From contig NZ_SNYH01000003.1 in the NCBI RefSeq assembly GCF_004363005.1, positions 1 through 64,000 of the forward strand: DNA of 64,000 nt, read 5' to 3'. This DNA comes from Tenacibaculum caenipelagi. Lineage in GTDB: Bacteria > Bacteroidota > Bacteroidia > Flavobacteriales > Flavobacteriaceae. The stretch's first letter is position 1; each line of letters starts with the position of its first letter. Below, piece after piece: positions 9,395 through 19,532 of this stretch. Below the pieces are notes generated by a model. The model saw only the letters and a program-made list of their open reading frames with translations. It did no database searches and was not told where the DNA came from. Both the position numbers and the translations under genes were made by a program.

Positions 9395-10390
9395 ATGGAT
9401 TCACTTACACAAATTGTTCTTGGAGCCGCTGTAGGAGAGGCTGTATTAGGAAAAAAAGTTGGTAACAAAGCAATGCTTTATGGAGCTATTGCAGGTACTA
9501 TCCCTGATTTAGATGTGTATATCGGAAAATTGTTTGATACTATTACAGCTCTAGAAATACACAGAGGTTTTACACACTCTATATTTTTTGCAATTGTTTT
9601 TGGATGGATTTTTGGATGGCTCATTTCCTTATATGAAAAAAATGCCTCCACTAAAGAATGGGCATTACTCATGTTTTGGGGTTTTATAACACATCCTATT
9701 TTAGATGCACATACCACCTGGGGTACTCAACTTTTTTGGCCTCTAGATATACGATTGGCTTTCAAAAATATTTTTGTGATTGATCCTCTTTACACGCTTC
9801 CTTTTTTAGCCTTTTTATTGATGGCTATGTTTCAATCAAAAGCTTCTAAAAAAAGAAGAAAATACAATAACTTGGGACTTATCGTAAGTAGTTCTTATAT
9901 GCTCCTGACTATCATAATTAAAGGAATTACCTATACTAAATTCGAACAAGCACTAGACAGTCAAGGAATTGTATACAGCGAAATTGAAACCAAACCTACT
10001 CCTCTCAATGCTATTTTATGGTCAGCTAATGTAGAAACTGAAGATGCTTACCTTATTGGTTATTATTCTCTTTTTGATACTAAGTCGATTGAATTTTATT
10101 CTTATCCAAAAAATCATCACTTACTGGGAAAATATAATAATGATAATAAAGTGAAACGGCTTATTAAGATAACTAAAGGTTGGTACACTATTTCAGAGAA
10201 AAGCAATACACTATACTTAAACGATTTACGATTTGGTTTATTAAGTGTAACTCCTAACTTTCAACAATTTGCTTTTAGTTTTAAAATAACAAAAGAACAT
10301 AACATTATTACCGTAGAGGAAGTTCCTAGAAATAGAGAGAAAGCCAAACAATTACTAAAAGATCTTTGGGTTAGAATTCAAGGGAATTAA
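9395..10390 (+). CDS. Membrane-bound metal-dependent hydrolase (YdjM / DUF457 family)
   Basis: A 331-residue inner-membrane protein. The first 170 residues match the YdjM/DUF457 family: MDSLTQIVLGAAVGEAVLGKKVG, PDLDV, HRGFTHS and THPILDAHT, whose Asp and His residues are the presumed metal ligands, between several hydrophobic helices. The C-terminal 150 residues are soluble and unassigned. The family is widespread and its physiological substrate is not known. It is monocistronic. Confidence 0.85.
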   Translation: MDSLTQIVLGAAVGEAVLGKKVGNKAMLYGAIAGTIPDLDVYIGKLFDTITALEIHRGFTHSIFFAIVFGWIFGWLISLYEKNASTKEWALLMFWGFITHPILDAHTTWGTQLFWPLDIRLAFKNIFVIDPLYTLPFLAFLLMAMFQSKASKKRRKYNNLGLIVSSSYMLLTIIIKGITYTKFEQALDSQGIVYSEIETKPTPLNAILWSANVETEDAYLIGYYSLFDTKSIEFYSYPKNHHLLGKYNNDNKVKRLIKITKGWYTISEKSNTLYLNDLRFGLLSVTPNFQQFAFSFKITKEHNIITVEEVPRNREKAKQLLKDLWVRIQGN

Positions 10391-10631
10391 TTGAGAAATC
10401 GTTGTATATGTGGTAAAACCATTTTAGTTACTATTGGAGTAAATAACCTTATTAGACATTCAAAAGCATTAACAAAGAAAAAGGTTTTACTTAAGAAAGT
10501 ATCTAAAACTTCTTCTTAAACACAATTTTATTGTTTTATATAAATAAGACTAAAAAATTAACTTAAATCAATTTTTTTTTAACAGTTTATTCCCGAGTTT
10601 TGTTATCGAAAAAAAAAATAAAATCTTACCT

Positions 10632-11528
10632 ATGAAACGTTATTTAAAACAATTAAGTTTTATTCTTCTATCATGTTGCCTTTTTATTTCATGTTCTAGT
10701 GATGAGCATACCGAAGAGCAAAACTATTTAAACATTCCCGATGCACAATTTGAGACCAAACTAATCAATCTGGATATAGATTCAGATGGTATTGTCAACC
10801 AACAACTATTAAAAAGTGACGCATTAGGAGTTACCAGTCTTAATTTAAATACATCCAATGATGATATAATTACAGACCTAACAGGTATTGAAGGATTTAT
10901 TAACCTAAAAAGATTACATGCCACAGGAAACAATTTAACCACTATAGACTTGAGGTTGAATAAACAATTAGATACTTTGGTACTTGCTGGGAATTCCCTT
11001 AAAAATATTGATTTGAGTAACAATACGAAATTAATCAAGTTAGACCTTGATGTAAATGAATTGAGTATTATTACTGGGTTAAAAAATGCTACTAATCTAA
11101 AATGGTTAAGTCTATACTATAATTCATTAGAAACGTTAAGCATTGATAATCCCAATTTAGAAACCTTAAATGTTAGAGATAACTTCCTAATGTCTTTAGA
11201 TGTTAAAAAAGCAATAAGCTTAAAAACCATTTTAGCACAAAATAATAAGCTTTTAGAAGTAGATTTTACCGCTAATAAAGCTTTAGAAGTTTTAGCTTTA
11301 TCTGATAACAAGCTTAAAAATATCGACTTGGAATCTAACAGTAATATTGAAGTATTGTATTGTTCCAGTAACTTACTTACATCACTCGATGTAAGCGGAT
11401 TGGTAAATTTGAATCGCTTAACTGTTAATGCAAACCCTAGCTTATTCTGCATTAAGATACATAATGGTCAAAATATCCCTATATTTTTTAAATCTGATTA
11501 TCAAGAATTTAACACAATCTGTGATTAA
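10632..11528 (+). CDS. Leucine-rich-repeat lipoprotein
   Basis: A 298-residue lipoprotein. The signal is MKRYLKQLSFILLSCCLFISC with a lipobox ending at the Cys in FISC-SSD. A short segment IPDAQFETKLINLDIDSDG precedes about eight LRR units (for example LKRLHATGNNLTTIDL, LDTLVLAGNSLKNIDL). It ends with a Cys-flanked cap (LFCIKI ... TICD). Such proteins are surface or periplasmic binding scaffolds in Flavobacteriia; the ligand is unknown. The preceding 240 bases hold only AT-rich DNA and a 40-codon frame without an ATG. Confidence 0.85.
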   Translation: MKRYLKQLSFILLSCCLFISCSSDEHTEEQNYLNIPDAQFETKLINLDIDSDGIVNQQLLKSDALGVTSLNLNTSNDDIITDLTGIEGFINLKRLHATGNNLTTIDLRLNKQLDTLVLAGNSLKNIDLSNNTKLIKLDLDVNELSIITGLKNATNLKWLSLYYNSLETLSIDNPNLETLNVRDNFLMSLDVKKAISLKTILAQNNKLLEVDFTANKALEVLALSDNKLKNIDLESNSNIEVLYCSSNLLTSLDVSGLVNLNRLTVNANPSLFCIKIHNGQNIPIFFKSDYQEFNTICD

Positions 11529-11659
11529 TAAAATTTTACTATGATAATATCATCTTAATTATTTAACCTTAATTACTTTCACTAAAAACAATAATTCCCA
11601 GATAATATCACTTAGTTTTTTTTCTTAATTTTATATCTCAAAAAGATTATATAAAAGGC

Positions 11660-14035
11660 ATGAGCAACAAACCCAAAAAACAAACTGATAAACAACCTTC
11701 TGCTGAGCCTCCTTACAAACTATTAAGTTTAAGAACTGGTAAACCAAAAGATTGGGCTGCAGGTATTCCTGGAGTTACCAATGCTATAAAAAGCTTAATC
11801 AACGATAAGGCATTGGTTAGAGGTGGAAAAGCGTTGTTTAAAATGAATCAGTTTGATGGTTTTGATTGTCCTAGTTGTGGTTGGCCTGATCCTGATGATG
11901 ACCGCTCTTCTATTGCCGAATACTGTGAAAATGGTGCAAAAGCTATCGCTGAAGAAGCTACCAGTAAAAGAATTACCGCTGATTTTTTTAAACAAAATTC
12001 TGTTTATGAGCTTTCTCAATTAACTGATTATGAAATTGGACATTTAGGTCGACTTTCTGAACCTATGTACTTACCTAAAAATGGTACACATTACGAACCT
12101 ATTAGTTGGGATAACGCTTTTAGTAAAATTGCAGAACACTTAAACAAATTAGAATCTCCAGATAATGCAGCTTTTTATACTTCGGGTAGAACAAGTAATG
12201 AAGCCTCTTTCTCCTATCAACTTTTTGTTCGTGAATTTGGCACTAACAACTTTCCTGATTGTTCAAATATGTGTCATGAAACTTCAGGATTTACACTAGC
12301 TGCAACAACAGGTGTTGGTAAAGGTACAGCGACTTTAAATGACTTTTATGATACCGATATTATTATGATTATCGGACAAAATCCTGGAACCAACTCGCCA
12401 AGAATGTTGAGTGCCCTAGAAAAAGGGAAAAAGAGCGGCGCTAAAATTATAGCCGTTAACCCTCTTCCTGAAGCTGGTTTAATGGGATTTAGAGATCCTC
12501 AAAAAATAAGTGGTATTTTAGGTAAAGGGATACAACTTGCCGACTCATACCTTCCTGTAAAAATTAATGGTGATTTAGCACTATTAAAAGCAATAGAGCA
12601 GTTACTCTTACTCTTTGAAAAAGAAGCTCCAGGTAAGGTTTTTGATCAAGAATTTATCAAAAATAAAACGGTAGGTTATGACGAGTTAATCAAGCTAATA
12701 GAAAACTATGATATTGATGAACTGGCAAAAGCTTCTGGTGTTTCATTAGAAGATATCCGTAAAGCTGCTAAAATGTTAGCTTATAAAAATAGAATTATCA
12801 TTTGTTGGGGAATGGGACTTACACAGCAACCCAATGGTGTAGATATTATAAAAGAGGTTTTAAATTTATTATTCCTAAAAGGAAGTATTGGTAAACCTGG
12901 AGCAGGTTCATGTCCTGTACGCGGTCATAGCAATGTTCAAGGGAATAGAACGATGCTTATCAATAATCATCCTTCAAAAGAACAATTAGATAAATTAGAG
13001 GAGGTTTTTGGATTTAATCCTCCAAGAAATAACGGGTATGATGTTGTAGGTACCATAAAAGCAATGAATGAAGGAAAAATTAAAGTTCATTTTAGTATGG
13101 GTGGTAATTTCTTATCAGCTACTCCTGACACCACCTATACCGCAAACGGAATGAGACAATTAGATTTATCTGTTTGTGTTTCTACCAAACTAAACAGAAC
13201 TCACCTTATTCATGGTAAAGAAGCATTAATTTTACCAACCATTTCTCGTAGTGAAACTGATATAATAAACGGAGAATTACAATATGTGAGTACCGAAAAT
13301 GCTATGGGGATTGTTGAGTGGTCAAAAGGAATGCTAAAACCAATTTCTGACAAACTTATCAACGAAACGCATATTGTTTGTCGAATGGCAAAAGCGACTT
13401 TAGGAGACAGAAGTGTAGTTGATTGGGATCGTTATATGGATAGTTATGATGCAGTAAGAGATGATATTGAAAAATGTATTCCTGGTTTTGAGAACTATAA
13501 TGTTCGTGTAAAACAAAAAGGTGGATTTTACTTACCCAATGGTGCTCGTGAAGGAAACTTTCAAACAAAAGAATTTGGAGATCGTGTTCCGTTTTCTATT
13601 ACATCATTGCCTCAAAATACCCTTGCTGATGATGAGTATTTAATGGCTACTGTAAGAACACACGATCAATTTAACACTACTATTTATGGCTTAAACGATC
13701 GCTATCGCGGTATTCATAATGAGCGTCGTGTAATTTTTATGAATAAAAAGGATATCAAAAAAGCCGGTTTTAAAGCTGGTGACAAAGTAGATTTATACAA
13801 CTATGACAATAACACAGAGCGTGTTGCTCCTTTGTTTATTATTGTTGAATATCCTATTCCTGAGAAAAACACAGTTACTTATTTTCCTGAAACTAATGTG
13901 TTAGTTTCTATTCATAATACAGTAAAGGGAAGTAATATGCCTGCTTCAAAACATATTAAAATCAAAATCAAAAAACACAATCCGGATGCATACGATAAAA
14001 TAGACGGTGTTCTTTACAAAAAGAGAACCAATTAA
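11660..14035 (+). CDS. FdhF/YdeP-family molybdopterin oxidoreductase
   Basis: A 791-residue protein of the YdeP branch of formate-dehydrogenase-like molybdoenzymes. The N-terminus has FDCPSCGWPDP, a Cys pair typical of the branch, and then the molybdopterin domains (PISWDNAF, GQNPGTNSPRM, RGHSNVQGNRTM) and a C-terminal dinucleotide-binding domain (YRGIHNERRVIF). No signal peptide is seen, so it should be cytoplasmic. Its substrate is unproven; E. coli YdeP is linked to acid resistance. No accessory dehydrogenase subunit or FdhD gene is adjacent. Confidence 0.88.
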   Translation: MSNKPKKQTDKQPSAEPPYKLLSLRTGKPKDWAAGIPGVTNAIKSLINDKALVRGGKALFKMNQFDGFDCPSCGWPDPDDDRSSIAEYCENGAKAIAEEATSKRITADFFKQNSVYELSQLTDYEIGHLGRLSEPMYLPKNGTHYEPISWDNAFSKIAEHLNKLESPDNAAFYTSGRTSNEASFSYQLFVREFGTNNFPDCSNMCHETSGFTLAATTGVGKGTATLNDFYDTDIIMIIGQNPGTNSPRMLSALEKGKKSGAKIIAVNPLPEAGLMGFRDPQKISGILGKGIQLADSYLPVKINGDLALLKAIEQLLLLFEKEAPGKVFDQEFIKNKTVGYDELIKLIENYDIDELAKASGVSLEDIRKAAKMLAYKNRIIICWGMGLTQQPNGVDIIKEVLNLLFLKGSIGKPGAGSCPVRGHSNVQGNRTMLINNHPSKEQLDKLEEVFGFNPPRNNGYDVVGTIKAMNEGKIKVHFSMGGNFLSATPDTTYTANGMRQLDLSVCVSTKLNRTHLIHGKEALILPTISRSETDIINGELQYVSTENAMGIVEWSKGMLKPISDKLINETHIVCRMAKATLGDRSVVDWDRYMDSYDAVRDDIEKCIPGFENYNVRVKQKGGFYLPNGAREGNFQTKEFGDRVPFSITSLPQNTLADDEYLMATVRTHDQFNTTIYGLNDRYRGIHNERRVIFMNKKDIKKAGFKAGDKVDLYNYDNNTERVAPLFIIVEYPIPEKNTVTYFPETNVLVSIHNTVKGSNMPASKHIKIKIKKHNPDAYDKIDGVLYKKRTN

Positions 14036-14045
14036 AAAGCTGTTT

Positions 14046-14336
14046 CTACTCGTATAATTTTAATTTATTTTGTAGTTGTTGAATGGTTCTGTGCATAGCA
14101 TCCATTCTATCTAACATATTATTAATTACGTCAATACCTTGCATGTTGACTTCTAAATCATAATACAATCTGATTATTTTTTCTAAAGTAGGCAACTGTT
14201 CTATATATACATATCTATCTGAATCTTTTACCACAAATTCTATAAGCTGAAAAGATTCAATACTTTCAATAAATTGTTCATCCAAATTATGATGAACAAT
14301 AACTTTTTGTACACTTATTAGTTCTTTATCGCTCAT
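14046..14336 (-). CDS. cbpM: Chaperone modulator CbpM
   Basis: A 96-residue MerR-like helical protein of the CbpM family, which binds the J domain of CbpA and restrains its co-chaperone activity. Features are an N-terminal beta/helix part (MSDKELISVQKVIVHHNL), a central helix-turn-helix-like stretch and a C-terminal coiled coil (MDAMHRTIQQLQNKLKLYE). It lies 2 bases after the DnaJ-like gene in the same operon, the usual cbpA-cbpM arrangement. Confidence 0.85.
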   Translation of the reverse strand: MSDKELISVQKVIVHHNLDEQFIESIESFQLIEFVVKDSDRYVYIEQLPTLEKIIRLYYDLEVNMQGIDVINNMLDRMDAMHRTIQQLQNKLKLYE

Positions 14337-14338
14337 GT

Positions 14339-15238
14339 CTATTTCATTTTAGAAAGTTTTGTAAATAAATCACGCTGTTCATCTGTTAGATTCTTTGGAA
14401 TATTCACTTTATAAGTCACATATAAATCACCAAACTGACCTTCTTTTTTATACTTCGGAAATCCTTTTCCTTTCAATCGAACCTTAGTTCCATTCTGAGT
14501 TCCTGATTTTACTTTAAGTTTTACCTTATCTACAAAAGTATCAATCACAGCTTCTCCACCTAAAACCGCCGTATATAAATCAATAGCTTGTTCGGTATAT
14601 AAATTAGCTCCATCTCGCTTAAAGCGGGCATCAGGAATAATTTCGAAAGTGATGTATAAATCTCCTTTAGGTCCTCCATTCAACCCTTCACCTCCGTGTC
14701 CTTTTATTTTAATGGTTTGCCCATTTTCTACTCCTGCAGGAATCGTAATTCGTATCTTTTTACCGTTTATAGTAAGCACTTGTTTTTGTGAAGTATATAC
14801 ATCTTTTAAGTTTAATTGTAAAGAGGCATTAAAATCTTGTCCTCTAAATTGTGTTGAACGTCTACCAGTTCTTCCTCCTCCAAAAGCTGCATTAAAAAAA
14901 TCAGAAAAATCAGTTCCTTCAAAACCAGAAGAAGAATATTGCTGATAAGAACCTCCGCTACCAAATCCACTTTGGTACCCTCGTTGTTTTTTGACTTCTT
15001 CATACGCTTCTGCATGTTGCCAGTTCTCTCCGTACTCATCGTATTTTTTTCGATTTTCAGGATTACTCAATACTTCATTCGCTTCGTTTATTTGCTGAAA
15101 TTTTTTTTTCGCTTCCTCATCATTCGGATTTGTATCTGGGTGATACTTTCTCGCTAGTTTACGATAGGCTTTTTTTATAGCATCTTGTGAAGCTTTTTTG
15201 TCTACCCCTAAAATTTTATAATAATCTACAAACTCCAT
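14339..15238 (-). CDS. cbpA: CbpA-type DnaJ-class co-chaperone
   Basis: A 299-residue J-domain protein that stimulates DnaK. The J domain (1-70) has [13 protein letters not shown] and RKYHPDTNP with the HPD motif. A Gly/Ser/Gln-rich linker (about 80-130) follows, and then the two C-terminal substrate-binding domains. There is no Cys-rich zinc domain, so it is CbpA-like and not DnaJ proper. I take MEFVDYY as the start; an upstream in-frame ATG would add 13 unlikely residues. Confidence 0.92.
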   Translation of the reverse strand: MEFVDYYKILGVDKKASQDAIKKAYRKLARKYHPDTNPNDEEAKKKFQQINEANEVLSNPENRKKYDEYGENWQHAEAYEEVKKQRGYQSGFGSGGSYQQYSSSGFEGTDFSDFFNAAFGGGRTGRRSTQFRGQDFNASLQLNLKDVYTSQKQVLTINGKKIRITIPAGVENGQTIKIKGHGGEGLNGGPKGDLYITFEIIPDARFKRDGANLYTEQAIDLYTAVLGGEAVIDTFVDKVKLKVKSGTQNGTKVRLKGKGFPKYKKEGQFGDLYVTYKVNIPKNLTDEQRDLFTKLSKMK

Positions 15239-15323
15239 AGTACTGATAGCTAGTGTAAAACACTTGAAAATATACAAAATATTATCGTGTTAAGCTAATT
15301 ATAACCTCCACTTAATTTATTCT

Positions 15324-15331
15324 TATTTTTG
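15324..15331 (+). promoter_or_regulatory. Possible -7 box for the 15.35 kb small gene and ychJ
   Basis: TATTTTTG matches TAnnTTTG 18 bases before the ATG. No clear -33 TTG accompanies it. Confidence 0.3.
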
Positions 15332-15349
15332 CATTTTTAATGAAGATTC

Positions 15350-15709
15350 ATGACGATAGAAGATTTAATCGGAACCTACAACATTATTAGTAGCAACCAA
15401 GACGAAAATAGTAACACTTATAAAGGAACACTTTCTTTGACTCTTGACGAAAACAACAGAATAGTTGCCAAATGGTTAATTAACAACGAACAGGAACAAT
15501 TTGGAACTGGTTTCTTTAAAAATAATATTTTAGCTATCAATTTTAACTACACTGGTGATGATAACACTATCTACAAAGGTGTAGCTGTATATTCTTGTCT
15601 TTCCAAAAATATTTTAGACGGATTTTGGTCTGAAAAATATGGAAACCCTTTATTTCTAGGAGAAGAACGTTGCTTTAGAATACAAGAACAACCCGAATTA
15701 ATCAATTAA
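15350..15709 (+). CDS. Conserved-looking small protein of unknown function
   Basis: A 119-residue soluble protein I do not recognise. It has no signal peptide or membrane segment and is predicted to be mainly beta: alternating strands such as GTLSLTLDENNRIVAKWLI and LAINFNYTGDD suggest a small barrel (avidin- or lipocalin-like), but this is only a visual impression. It is 4 bases upstream of ychJ, so the two are co-transcribed. Confidence 0.75.
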   Translation: MTIEDLIGTYNIISSNQDENSNTYKGTLSLTLDENNRIVAKWLINNEQEQFGTGFFKNNILAINFNYTGDDNTIYKGVAVYSCLSKNILDGFWSEKYGNPLFLGEERCFRIQEQPELIN

Positions 15710-15713
15710 CATT

Positions 15714-16079
15714 ATGCAGTGTCCATGTAACCCTAGCAAAAAGTATTCTGATTGCTGTCAAAAAGCACATCAAAACATTCATTCAGTTACCTCAGCTGAA
15801 GCTTTAATGCGTTCAAGATACAGTGCTTTTGTACTAGCAAATATTGATTACCTACAAAAAAGTCACCATAGTAGTACCAGACCTTCTAAGCGAGAAAAGA
15901 AAGAAATTTTAGCTTGGACAAAAACTGTTAATTGGATAAAGCTAGAAGTGCTACACGCAACAGAAACTACTGTTGAATTCAAAGCTTTTTTTATGGAAAA
16001 TGGGAATATCGATGTGATTCACGAAAACTCTGTTTTTTGTAAAGAAAATGACCATTGGGTATATCTTGGTCAAAAATAA
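15714..16079 (+). CDS. ychJ: YchJ family protein (UPF0225) with SEC-C motif
   Basis: A 121-residue YchJ-type protein. The N-terminal SEC-C-like metal-binding motif is CPCNPSKKYSDCC, followed by the family signature ALMRSRYSAFVLANIDYL and an NTF2-like fold. Its function is unknown; the Cys cluster probably holds zinc. It is the last gene of a two-gene unit that ends in a long inverted-repeat element. Confidence 0.85.
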   Translation: MQCPCNPSKKYSDCCQKAHQNIHSVTSAEALMRSRYSAFVLANIDYLQKSHHSSTRPSKREKKEILAWTKTVNWIKLEVLHATETTVEFKAFFMENGNIDVIHENSVFCKENDHWVYLGQK

Positions 16080-16197
16080 GACTGTCAAAAACAATGTCAT
16101 CCCGAATGAAGTATGAGGAGGAACCTCTTACAAATGAGTAACAAATATTCAAAAGATTTCTCCCTTAGGTCGAAATGACACTCTAGACAGTCTTATT
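16075..16197. repeat. Palindromic repeat nested in a 12-bp inverted repeat, between ychJ and ilvA
   Basis: The outer arms AATAAGACTGTC (16075-16086) and GACAGTCTTATT (16186-16197) are perfect inverted repeats. Between them is a copy of the dispersed GTCATTTCGA-type element (16095-16180: TGTCATCCCGA ... AGATTTCTCCC ... TCGAAATGACA). The outer arms look like a terminator stem between convergent genes whose loop now contains the dispersed repeat. The left arm overlaps the ychJ stop codon. Confidence 0.7.
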
Positions 16198-16201
16198 AAT
16201 A

Positions 16202-17467
16202 TTACACCAAGAATTCAAATAAATTAGGTTTATCATTTAGGTATTCACCATAAAAGTTTCGCTGTTTCATTCGATGAATCAATGGTTGTAAGTCTTCTTT
16301 TTTCTCTAGTTCTATACCTACAACTGCAGGACCATTTTCTCTATTGGTTTTTTTAGAGTATTCAAAAAAAGTAATATCATCATTTTCTCCCAATACCTCA
16401 GCTACAAATTCTTTTAAAGCTCCTGCACGCTGAGGAAAACGAATGATAAAATAGTGTTTCAATTTACTGTACAACAATGCTCGTTCTTTTATTTCGGCCG
16501 TACGAGTGATATCGTTATTACTTCCGCTAATAACGCACACAACATTTTTATCTTCCAGTTCTTCTTTGTAAAAATCAAGAGCACTTATAGTCAAAGCTCC
16601 AGCAGGTTCAACCACTATTGCTTCTTTATTGTACATCTCTAAAATGGTTTGACATACTTTTCCTTCAGGAACCGTAATCATATCCGATAAATTCTCTCGA
16701 CAGATTTTGTAAGTCAACTCCCCTACTTGCTGTACTGCCGCTCCATCAACAAACTTATCTATGTTTTCTAATACAACGTTCTTATTTTCTTCTAACGATT
16801 TTTTCATAGAAGGTGCTCCTGCTGGCTCTACTCCTATAATCTTTGTTTTAGGAGATAACAATTTAAAAACACTTGATAAACCAGAAGCCAATCCACCACC
16901 ACCTACAGGTACAAAAACATAATCTATAGGTTGTTGTGCTTGTTCTAAAACCTCCATGCCTACTGTAGCTTGCCCTTCAATAATTTTTTCGTCATCAAAC
17001 GGATGTACAAATGTTTTTTGCAAACTATCCGATAAGAGTTTTGCTGCCTTATAAGCATCATCAAACGTATCACCTATCAATCGAATGTCTACAAAATCAC
17101 CCCCAAACATTTTTACTTGTTCTACCTTTTGTTTTGGTGTTGGTGCAGGCATATAAATAGTTCCATAGATTTCTTTTTTTCTGCATGCTAAGGCAACTCC
17201 TTGGGCATGATTTCCTGCACTGGCACACACAATTCCATTAACTAATTCCTCCTCTGTTAATGAGCTTATTTTATTATAAGCACCTCTAATCTTGTACGAA
17301 CGGACTTGCTGTAAATCTTCCCTTTTTAAAAAGATGTTTGCGTTAAATTGTCTAGATAAATTGAAGTTTTCTTGCAGTGGAGTAACTGCCACAACCTCTT
17401 TTAAAGTTGTGGCAGCTTGTTGTATTGCTGTTAATTTAGGAAAATAAGTTTCTTTTTGAACTTCCAT
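16202..17467 (-). CDS. ilvA: Threonine ammonia-lyase (biosynthetic, IlvA)
   Basis: PLP enzyme that converts threonine to 2-oxobutanoate, the first step to isoleucine. It has 421 residues. The PLP lysine is K59 in SYKIRGAYNK; the Gly-rich PLP phosphate loop is VGGGGLASG; and the C-terminal part from about 330 is a regulatory ACT-like domain (KHYFIIRFPQRAGALKEF), so Ile feedback is expected. It is the last gene of the ilv operon, 4 bases after ilvC. Confidence 0.95.
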   Translation of the reverse strand: MEVQKETYFPKLTAIQQAATTLKEVVAVTPLQENFNLSRQFNANIFLKREDLQQVRSYKIRGAYNKISSLTEEELVNGIVCASAGNHAQGVALACRKKEIYGTIYMPAPTPKQKVEQVKMFGGDFVDIRLIGDTFDDAYKAAKLLSDSLQKTFVHPFDDEKIIEGQATVGMEVLEQAQQPIDYVFVPVGGGGLASGLSSVFKLLSPKTKIIGVEPAGAPSMKKSLEENKNVVLENIDKFVDGAAVQQVGELTYKICRENLSDMITVPEGKVCQTILEMYNKEAIVVEPAGALTISALDFYKEELEDKNVVCVISGSNNDITRTAEIKERALLYSKLKHYFIIRFPQRAGALKEFVAEVLGENDDITFFEYSKKTNRENGPAVVGIELEKKEDLQPLIHRMKQRNFYGEYLNDKPNLFEFLV

Positions 17468-17471
17468 ACGA

Positions 17472-18974
17472 TTATGCTAAAACAGGTTCTTCTTGACTGA
17501 CATTGGTTTTGATAACCTTCATAGCCGTCATTGCTTCTCGCAATTCTGCTCCTACTTTTTCAATAGGATGATTACGAATTGCTTTATTCACTTTAATTAA
17601 TTCAAGATTATCTACTTCGTTGGTAGCACTGTACTCTTTTCCAATAACATCAGTATTTACCGATTTCATAAAATCAGTCAATAATGGTTTAGCAGCATGA
17701 TCAAATAAGTAACATCCATATTCAGCAGTATCAGAAATAATACGGTTCATTTCAAACAACTTCTTACGTGCTACAGTATTGGCGATCAATGGTAATTCGT
17801 GTAACGATTCATAGTATGCCGATGCTGAAATAATTCCCGATTTCACCATCGTTTCAAATGCTAATTCTACCCCAGCTTTTACAAAAGCAACTAATAGAGT
17901 TCCTTTATCAAAATAGGCTTGTTCTGAAATTTCTTCAGAAGTAGCAGTTGTTTTCTCAAATTGTGTTTCTCCAGTAGCCGCTCTCCATGTTAATAGATTT
18001 ACATCATCGTTTGCCCAGTCTTCCATCATGGTTTTTGAAAAATGTCCTGACATGATATCATCCATGTGTTTGTTAAATAATGGAGCTAACACTTCTTTTA
18101 ATTCTTCGGAAAGTTGATAGGCTTTAACCTTTGCTGGATTTGATAAACGATCCATCATATTGGTAATCCCACCATGTTTTAATGCCTCGGTAATCGTTTC
18201 CCACCCATATTGAATTAATTTAGAAGCATACGCTGGCTCTACTCCTTCTTCAACCATTTTATTGAATGATAAAATAGATCCCGTTTGTAACACTCCACAT
18301 AAGATGGTTTGCTCTCCCATTAAGTCTGATTTTACCTCAGCAACAAACGATGATTCTAACACTCCTGCTTTATGTCCTCCTGTAGCATAAGCATAGGCTT
18401 TTGCTTGTGCCAATCCTTTACTCTCTGGATCGTTTTCTGGATGTACCGCAATTAATGTAGGTACACCAAATCCTCTCAAGTATTCTTCTCTTACTTCTGT
18501 TCCTGGGCACTTTGGCGCTACCATAATTACGGTTAAATCCTTACGTACCTGCATGCCTTCTTCAACAATATTAAATCCGTGAGAATAGGATAAAGTCGCT
18601 CCTGATTTCATTAATGGCATTACTGCATTTACTACCTGTGTGTGCTGTTTATCGGGTGTTAAATTACAAACCAAATCAGCAGTTGGAATCAATTCTTCAT
18701 AGGTACCTACTTCAAAACCGTGTTCTGTTGCATTTTTGTACGATTGGCGTCGCTCTTTAATAGCTGCTTCTCGTAATGCATATGAAATATCTAATCCTGA
18801 ATCGCGCATGTTTAACCCTTGATTCAATCCTTGTGCTCCACATCCTACAATTACCACTTTTTTACCTTCTAATGCTGTAGTTCCTTCTGAAAATTCTTCA
18901 GCATTCATGAATCTACATTTTCCTAACTGTTCTAATTGCTCTCTAAGTGATAATTGGTTGAAATAATTTTTCAT
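17472..18974 (-). CDS. ilvC: Ketol-acid reductoisomerase, long (class II) form
   Basis: Converts acetolactate and acetohydroxybutyrate to dihydroxy acids with NADPH. At 500 residues it is the long E. coli-like form with a duplicated knotted domain. The Rossmann motif [14 protein letters not shown] lies at about 39-52, and metal ligands are expected in [10 protein letters not shown] and the second repeat. It is the fifth gene of the ilv operon. Confidence 0.96.
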   Translation of the reverse strand: MKNYFNQLSLREQLEQLGKCRFMNAEEFSEGTTALEGKKVVIVGCGAQGLNQGLNMRDSGLDISYALREAAIKERRQSYKNATEHGFEVGTYEELIPTADLVCNLTPDKQHTQVVNAVMPLMKSGATLSYSHGFNIVEEGMQVRKDLTVIMVAPKCPGTEVREEYLRGFGVPTLIAVHPENDPESKGLAQAKAYAYATGGHKAGVLESSFVAEVKSDLMGEQTILCGVLQTGSILSFNKMVEEGVEPAYASKLIQYGWETITEALKHGGITNMMDRLSNPAKVKAYQLSEELKEVLAPLFNKHMDDIMSGHFSKTMMEDWANDDVNLLTWRAATGETQFEKTTATSEEISEQAYFDKGTLLVAFVKAGVELAFETMVKSGIISASAYYESLHELPLIANTVARKKLFEMNRIISDTAEYGCYLFDHAAKPLLTDFMKSVNTDVIGKEYSATNEVDNLELIKVNKAIRNHPIEKVGAELREAMTAMKVIKTNVSQEEPVLA

Positions 18975-18998
18975 TTCTATTGTATTTGTGTTGTTTGT

Positions 18999-19526
18999 TT
19001 ATGCTTTTATTAATTGTAATAGTTTTGATACTGGCATTTCATCTTTCGTAATAGCTATTCTACCAGACCGAACAAATTGCATGATACCATGCTTATCTAA
19101 AATGTGATATAGTTCTTCTACTTCTTCTTTGGTACCAGATTTTTCAAGAACAAAAAAGTTTTTGTTTATATTAATTACCCTTGATTTACTTTGATTGATG
19201 ATGGTTTGAATTTCATCATTTTGAATCAGTAAGTCTGTACTTAATTTAAACAAGCAGGACTCTTGGTAAACTGTTGCTTCATCCGTATGATAAAAAGCTT
19301 TGATTACCTCTACTTGCTTTTCAATCTGACCAATGATTTTTTTAACTTGTTCCTCAGTAACCTTCACTAAAAGCGTAAATCTAGACACACTTTTAATTTC
19401 AGATTTTGATACGTTAACACTCTCTATATTCAAGTGTCTACGTAGGAATATTGCTGATATTCTATTTAACAATCCAACATTATTTTCTGTATAAATTGAA
19501 ATTGTATAGGTGTTTTTTGTATTCAT
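18999..19526 (-). CDS. ilvN: Acetolactate synthase small (regulatory) subunit
   Basis: A 175-residue regulatory subunit with an N-terminal ACT domain (TYTISIYTENNVGLLNRISAIF...NIESVNVSKSE) and a C-terminal ACT-like domain. It confers valine feedback on IlvB in this family. It follows ilvB by 6 bases. Confidence 0.93.
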   Translation of the reverse strand: MNTKNTYTISIYTENNVGLLNRISAIFLRRHLNIESVNVSKSEIKSVSRFTLLVKVTEEQVKKIIGQIEKQVEVIKAFYHTDEATVYQESCLFKLSTDLLIQNDEIQTIINQSKSRVININKNFFVLEKSGTKEEVEELYHILDKHGIMQFVRSGRIAITKDEMPVSKLLQLIKA

Positions 19527-19532
19527 ATTTTC

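Noticed and set aside
10391..10519. 40-codon frame after the metal-dependent hydrolase gene
   Set aside because: It has only a TTG at its start, no recognisable features, and AT-rich DNA gives such frames by chance.
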